Of a stretch of DNA of 64,000 bases, positions 61,640 to 64,000 are shown piece after piece. Numbering within the stretch: the first letter of the stretch is position 1; each line of letters begins with the position of its first letter. The translations under genes were made by a program, and so were the position numbers. The stretch spans positions 1 to 64,000 of the forward strand of contig JACJWY010000010.1 in the NCBI GenBank assembly GCA_020636955.1, read 5' to 3'. The DNA comes from Thermoleophilales bacterium (GTDB lineage Bacteria > Actinomycetota > Thermoleophilia > Solirubrobacterales > 70-9). Under the pieces are notes generated by a model. It was not told where the DNA came from and ran no database searches. It was given only the letters and a program-made list of their open reading frames with translations.

Positions 61640-62037
61640 TCGCCTGGAGTCGGTTGTCACGCCGTGGGGGTTGGTATGCGTCCCCGGGGCCCTTGGACTC
61701 GCTCCGCTCGTCCGCGGGGAGTTCCCCGGGGACGCATACCAACCCCCACGGCTACACCAACCCTGCTCCCGGCCCCGGATCCGAGACCCGGGCCCGCAAT
61801 CCCGGATTCGGGACGAAGGTGCCGCCAGCCCTGAGCGAACCGACCCGGCGCTCCAAGGCAGGCTCCCGCGACTTCACAAACCCTTCAGCGGGTCGTGCAC
61901 AGGGGCCTCCAGCCGTGCGCTGCCGAGGAGGCAAGCGAAGGCGGAGAAGGGGGCGTACTGGAAGTACGTTCCCGAACCGTCGAACGACCGACGAAGGCAA
62001 CGCGCGGGTGGTGTGTCCTGGGCGCGTGGCCCGGGCT
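61640..62037 (+). repeat. Structured intergenic repeat, copy 2
   Basis: Occupies most of the 487-nt gap between the NTF2-like gene and tRNA-Ala. Arms 61662-61689 and 61724-61751 are an exact 28-bp inverted repeat. The block GCGACTTCACAAACCCTTC recurs at 61868-61886, GCCTCCAGCCGT after it, and a small hairpin CGTACT-GGA-AGTACG at 61955-61969 where copy 1 has GTAC-GCGG-GTAC. About 75 nt more than copy 1 lie between ACACCAACCC and the 19-nt block. Nothing inside looks coding. Confidence 0.75.
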
Positions 62038-62066
62038 CTGCGCACGATGCCCGGGCGAGTTGCGAG

Positions 62067-62139
62067 TGGAGCTGAGGGGGATCGAACCCCTGACCTCCGC
62101 CATGCCATGGCGGCGCTCTTCCAGCTGAGCTACAGCCCC
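62067..62139 (-). tRNA. tRNA-Ala (anticodon GGC)
   Basis: A complete 73-nt cloverleaf. The acceptor stem GGGGCTG/CAGCTCC contains the G3-U70 pair that is the alanine identity element. D arm GCTC-GAGC, anticodon stem CCGCC/GGCGG with loop ATGGCAT (anticodon GGC, reads GCC and GCU), T arm AGGGG-TTCGATC-CCCCT, discriminator A. CCA is not encoded. It sits between the repeat and rsfS. Confidence 0.97.
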
Positions 62140-62164
62140 AGAGGGACGAAGGAGTTTACCGGGA

Positions 62165-62551
62165 TCAGGCGGCCGAGGCGGACTTAGCCTCGGGCTGGTC
62201 GAGGCCCAGGTCGAGCCGTGGAGCCTCGTGCCACAGATCCTCGAGGTCGTAGCGTTGCCGGGCTTCGTCAGTGAAGATATGCAGGACGCAGTCGAGATAG
62301 TCGAGCACCGTCCAGCCGACATCACCCGAACGGTCGGGGTTGACCGGCAGCAGCGACTGATCCTGCTTCAGGCGCAGATGGACATCTTCGGCGATCGCTT
62401 CCGCCTGTCGTTCGTTGCGGGCGGTGCAGATAACCAGGTAGTCGGTGTAGGTGACAAGTTCACGCATGTCGAGACAGACGATGCCCTCGCCGAGCTTGTC
62501 GTCCGCCAGTCGGGCAATCTCCCGACTCAGATCTTCACTGCTTGCTGCCAT
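62165..62551 (-). CDS. rsfS: Ribosomal silencing factor RsfS
   Basis: 128 residues from ATG 62551 (GGGGAT a few nt upstream). ATG 62563 would add four residues. Binds L14 and blocks subunit joining under low nutrients. Iojap signature: VCLDMRELVTYTDYLVICTARNERQAEAIAEDV, then GDVGWTVLDYLDCVLHIFTDEARQRYDLEDLW. A short acidic Ala-rich tail follows. The 5' end overlaps nadD by 17 nt, the conserved nadD-rsfS pairing. Confidence 0.95.
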   Translation of the reverse strand: MAASSEDLSREIARLADDKLGEGIVCLDMRELVTYTDYLVICTARNERQAEAIAEDVHLRLKQDQSLLPVNPDRSGDVGWTVLDYLDCVLHIFTDEARQRYDLEDLWHEAPRLDLGLDQPEAKSASAA

Positions 62552-63140
62552 ACAGATCCCCATTGTCGATCATTTCCGCCACCCCTTGCGGTACGAGATG
62601 TTTCCAGGGGCGCCCGGAGGCGACCCGTTCCCTGACCAGGGTCGAGGAAACCTCGACCCTCGGCATTTCGAAGAAATCGAGCCGGTCCAGAGCCCCCAGA
62701 CCTTCGAATACTTCCGCGACAGCTTCGCGTGCGACCTCCGACCGGGGGGCCACAGCGAACCGAGCCAGTTCCAGCACCCGATCCGGCCGATGCCACTCCC
62801 ACAGCCCGAGCGCGGCATCTGAGCCCGAGAGGAAGGTGATCTGGCTGTCCGGATTCGAAGTGTGGATCTCCTCAAGGGTGTCACATGTGTAGGACGGACC
62901 TTCCCGGTCGACTTCGACCGCCGAGACTTCAACCCGCTCCAGCCCGCCGAAAGCGGCTTCGGCCAGAGCCATTCGCACCCCCGCCGGTGGCGATCCCGCG
63001 GAACTCTTGTGCCAGGCCTCGCCGGTCGGCACCACAATTGTCCGGTCGAGCGACAGGCGCCACTGAGCTTCGGCCAGCAGGATCTGATGACCGATCGTCG
63101 GCGGGTTGAACGAGGAGCCGAAAACCCCGATCCGGGTCAC
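62535..63140 (-). CDS. nadD: Nicotinate-nucleotide adenylyltransferase
   Basis: 201 residues. Adds AMP to nicotinate mononucleotide in NAD synthesis. The nucleotide motif reads GVFGSSFNPPTIGHQILL in place of GGxFDPxHxGH, a mild departure, and the second motif SSTLVRERVASG (ISSTxIR type) is intact. GSDAALGLWEWHRPDRVLELA lies between. Start is GTG, one nt after the proA stop. Confidence 0.94.
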   Translation of the reverse strand: MTRIGVFGSSFNPPTIGHQILLAEAQWRLSLDRTIVVPTGEAWHKSSAGSPPAGVRMALAEAAFGGLERVEVSAVEVDREGPSYTCDTLEEIHTSNPDSQITFLSGSDAALGLWEWHRPDRVLELARFAVAPRSEVAREAVAEVFEGLGALDRLDFFEMPRVEVSSTLVRERVASGRPWKHLVPQGVAEMIDNGDLYGSKQ

Positions 63141-63141
63141 G

Positions 63142-64000
63142 TCAGCCGCGAACCTGGCCTTCGCCCCGGGCCACGTACTTGATTGTGGTCAGCTCGCGAA
63201 GGCCAACCGGCCCACGGGCGTGAAGCTTCTGGGTGGAAATGCCGATTTCCGCACCCATCCCGAAGACGAATCCATCGGTGAATCGAGTCGAGGCGTTCAC
63301 GTATACGGCAGCGGAGTCGACCCCCTGGACAAAAACATCCGCAGCCTGGGGATTGTCGGTGACTATCGCGTCCGAATGTCCGCTGCCATGCCGGTCAATG
63401 TGATCGATCGCTTCTTCGATTCCGTCAACCACCCTGACCGCCAGCTTCAGGTCCAGGTACTCGGTGTCCCAGTCTTCCGGAGTTGCCTCTCCCACGGGGG
63501 TGTCGCCAGAGTTTTCGCGAGCACGGGCATCGCCGAAAAGCTCCACTCCCCCCTCGGCCAGTTCGGCGAGGGCCGGCGGCAGGAACGCGGCGGCCACCCC
63601 GGAATCAACCAGCAGGGTTTCGGCCGCGTTGCAGACGCCGGGGCGCTGGATCTTCGAGTTGTATGCCACCGCCCGGGCCATCTCCAGGTTCGCGTCCGAA
63701 TGCACGTACACGTGGCAGATCCCCGCCGCGGCATAAATCACCGGGACGGTCGCTACTTCTTCGATGCTCTGCTTCAAACCTTCGCCACCCCGGGGGATCA
63801 GCAGGTCGACCACTCCGTCCTGGGTCGCCAGATCGGCGATCGCCTCACGGCCTCCCCCGACCGACATGACAACGCCGTCCACGGGAAGTCCCGCTTCGCG
63901 CAGGCCGGCCCGGACCACCGCCGCGAGGGCGGCATTGGTCCGTTCGGCGTAGCTTGATCCCTTCAGGAGCAGCGAATTGCCGGACTTGATCGTCAGGGCA
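63142..64000 (-). CDS. proA: Gamma-glutamyl phosphate reductase, 5' end outside window
   Basis: 286 C-terminal residues of about 415; the frame is still open at the right edge (ALTIKSGNSLLLKGSSYAERTNAAL). Reduces gamma-glutamyl phosphate to the semialdehyde in proline synthesis. DLLIPRGGEGLKQSIEE, the catalytic Cys in QRPGVCNAAETLLVDSG, and FTDGFVFGMGAEIGISTQKLHARGPVGLRELTTIKY are family hallmarks. The proA-nadD-rsfS order is the standard actinobacterial one. Confidence 0.97.
   Translation of the reverse strand, partial: ALTIKSGNSLLLKGSSYAERTNAALAAVVRAGLREAGLPVDGVVMSVGGGREAIADLATQDGVVDLLIPRGGEGLKQSIEEVATVPVIYAAAGICHVYVHSDANLEMARAVAYNSKIQRPGVCNAAETLLVDSGVAAAFLPPALAELAEGGVELFGDARARENSGDTPVGEATPEDWDTEYLDLKLAVRVVDGIEEAIDHIDRHGSGHSDAIVTDNPQAADVFVQGVDSAAVYVNASTRFTDGFVFGMGAEIGISTQKLHARGPVGLRELTTIKYVARGEGQVRG

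Noticed and set aside
61640..62037. A transposon or IS end next to tRNA-Ala
   Set aside because: No transposase or integrase frame, no target duplication, and the tRNA is intact without a duplicated 3' end.

Overview
This GC-rich window reads as chromosome of an actinobacterium. The gene order is the conserved actinobacterial block proA-nadD-rsfS / leuS / comEA-comEC-holA-rpsT / lepA / hrcA-dnaJ-prmA-murI-yqeY-phoH-ybeY-era. An F420-type (Ddn-like) reductase, an ACT-fused malic enzyme, a proofreading-dead PolA, HadA/HadB-like dehydratases and many leaderless genes agree with that. Tandem RTX-like proteins, an RCC1-type secreted protein and the overall flavour suggest class Thermoleophilia (Solirubrobacterales), which is inference. 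There is no phage, insertion sequence, CRISPR array or obvious island. One tRNA (Ala, GGC) is present and no rRNA.

Layout. 1-18 kb: a truncated secreted RCC1-repeat protein, uvrB, a DoxX-like protein, a transport/lytic-transglycosylase group, coaE-rpsA, an FAD oxidoreductase, mmsA, a META lipoprotein, an MFS gene broken by clustered indels, an F420-type reductase, a DMT exporter, polA and malic enzyme. 18-23 kb: two tandem paralogous RTX-like repeat proteins. 23-35 kb: an SDR protein, a PPi-type phosphofructokinase, a 59-residue membrane protein, and the tryptophan pathway in two minus-strand runs (trpF-trpB-trpA and hisIE-trpE-trpG-trpD-trpC) separated by an HtrA protease. 35-50 kb: the ribosome assembly, heat-shock and translation cluster (era to lepA), a GT-C-like membrane protein, murJ and rpsT. 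50-64 kb: holA-comEC-comEA, a marR/exporter pair, leuS, a VOC dioxygenase, an SRPBCC protein, a deiminase, an NTF2-like protein, tRNA-Ala and rsfS-nadD-proA.

Coding is very dense and most same-strand neighbours overlap by 1-17 nt, so translational coupling is the rule. GTG and TTG starts are common and coaE probably starts at CTG. At least 16 transcription-unit heads share a TANNNT box 6-8 nt before the start codon and no Shine-Dalgarno sequence, which fits leaderless mRNAs.

The least explained material is non-coding. A 325-400 bp structured intergenic repeat built around 28-29 nt inverted arms occurs twice, 26 kb apart, both times between convergent 3' ends. A 30-bp perfect palindrome lies upstream of uvrB. 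A 130-bp nested inverted repeat lies upstream of hrcA. A 20-bp perfect hairpin lies between the VOC gene and leuS, and paired TTTCCTAARCC boxes lie upstream of htrA.
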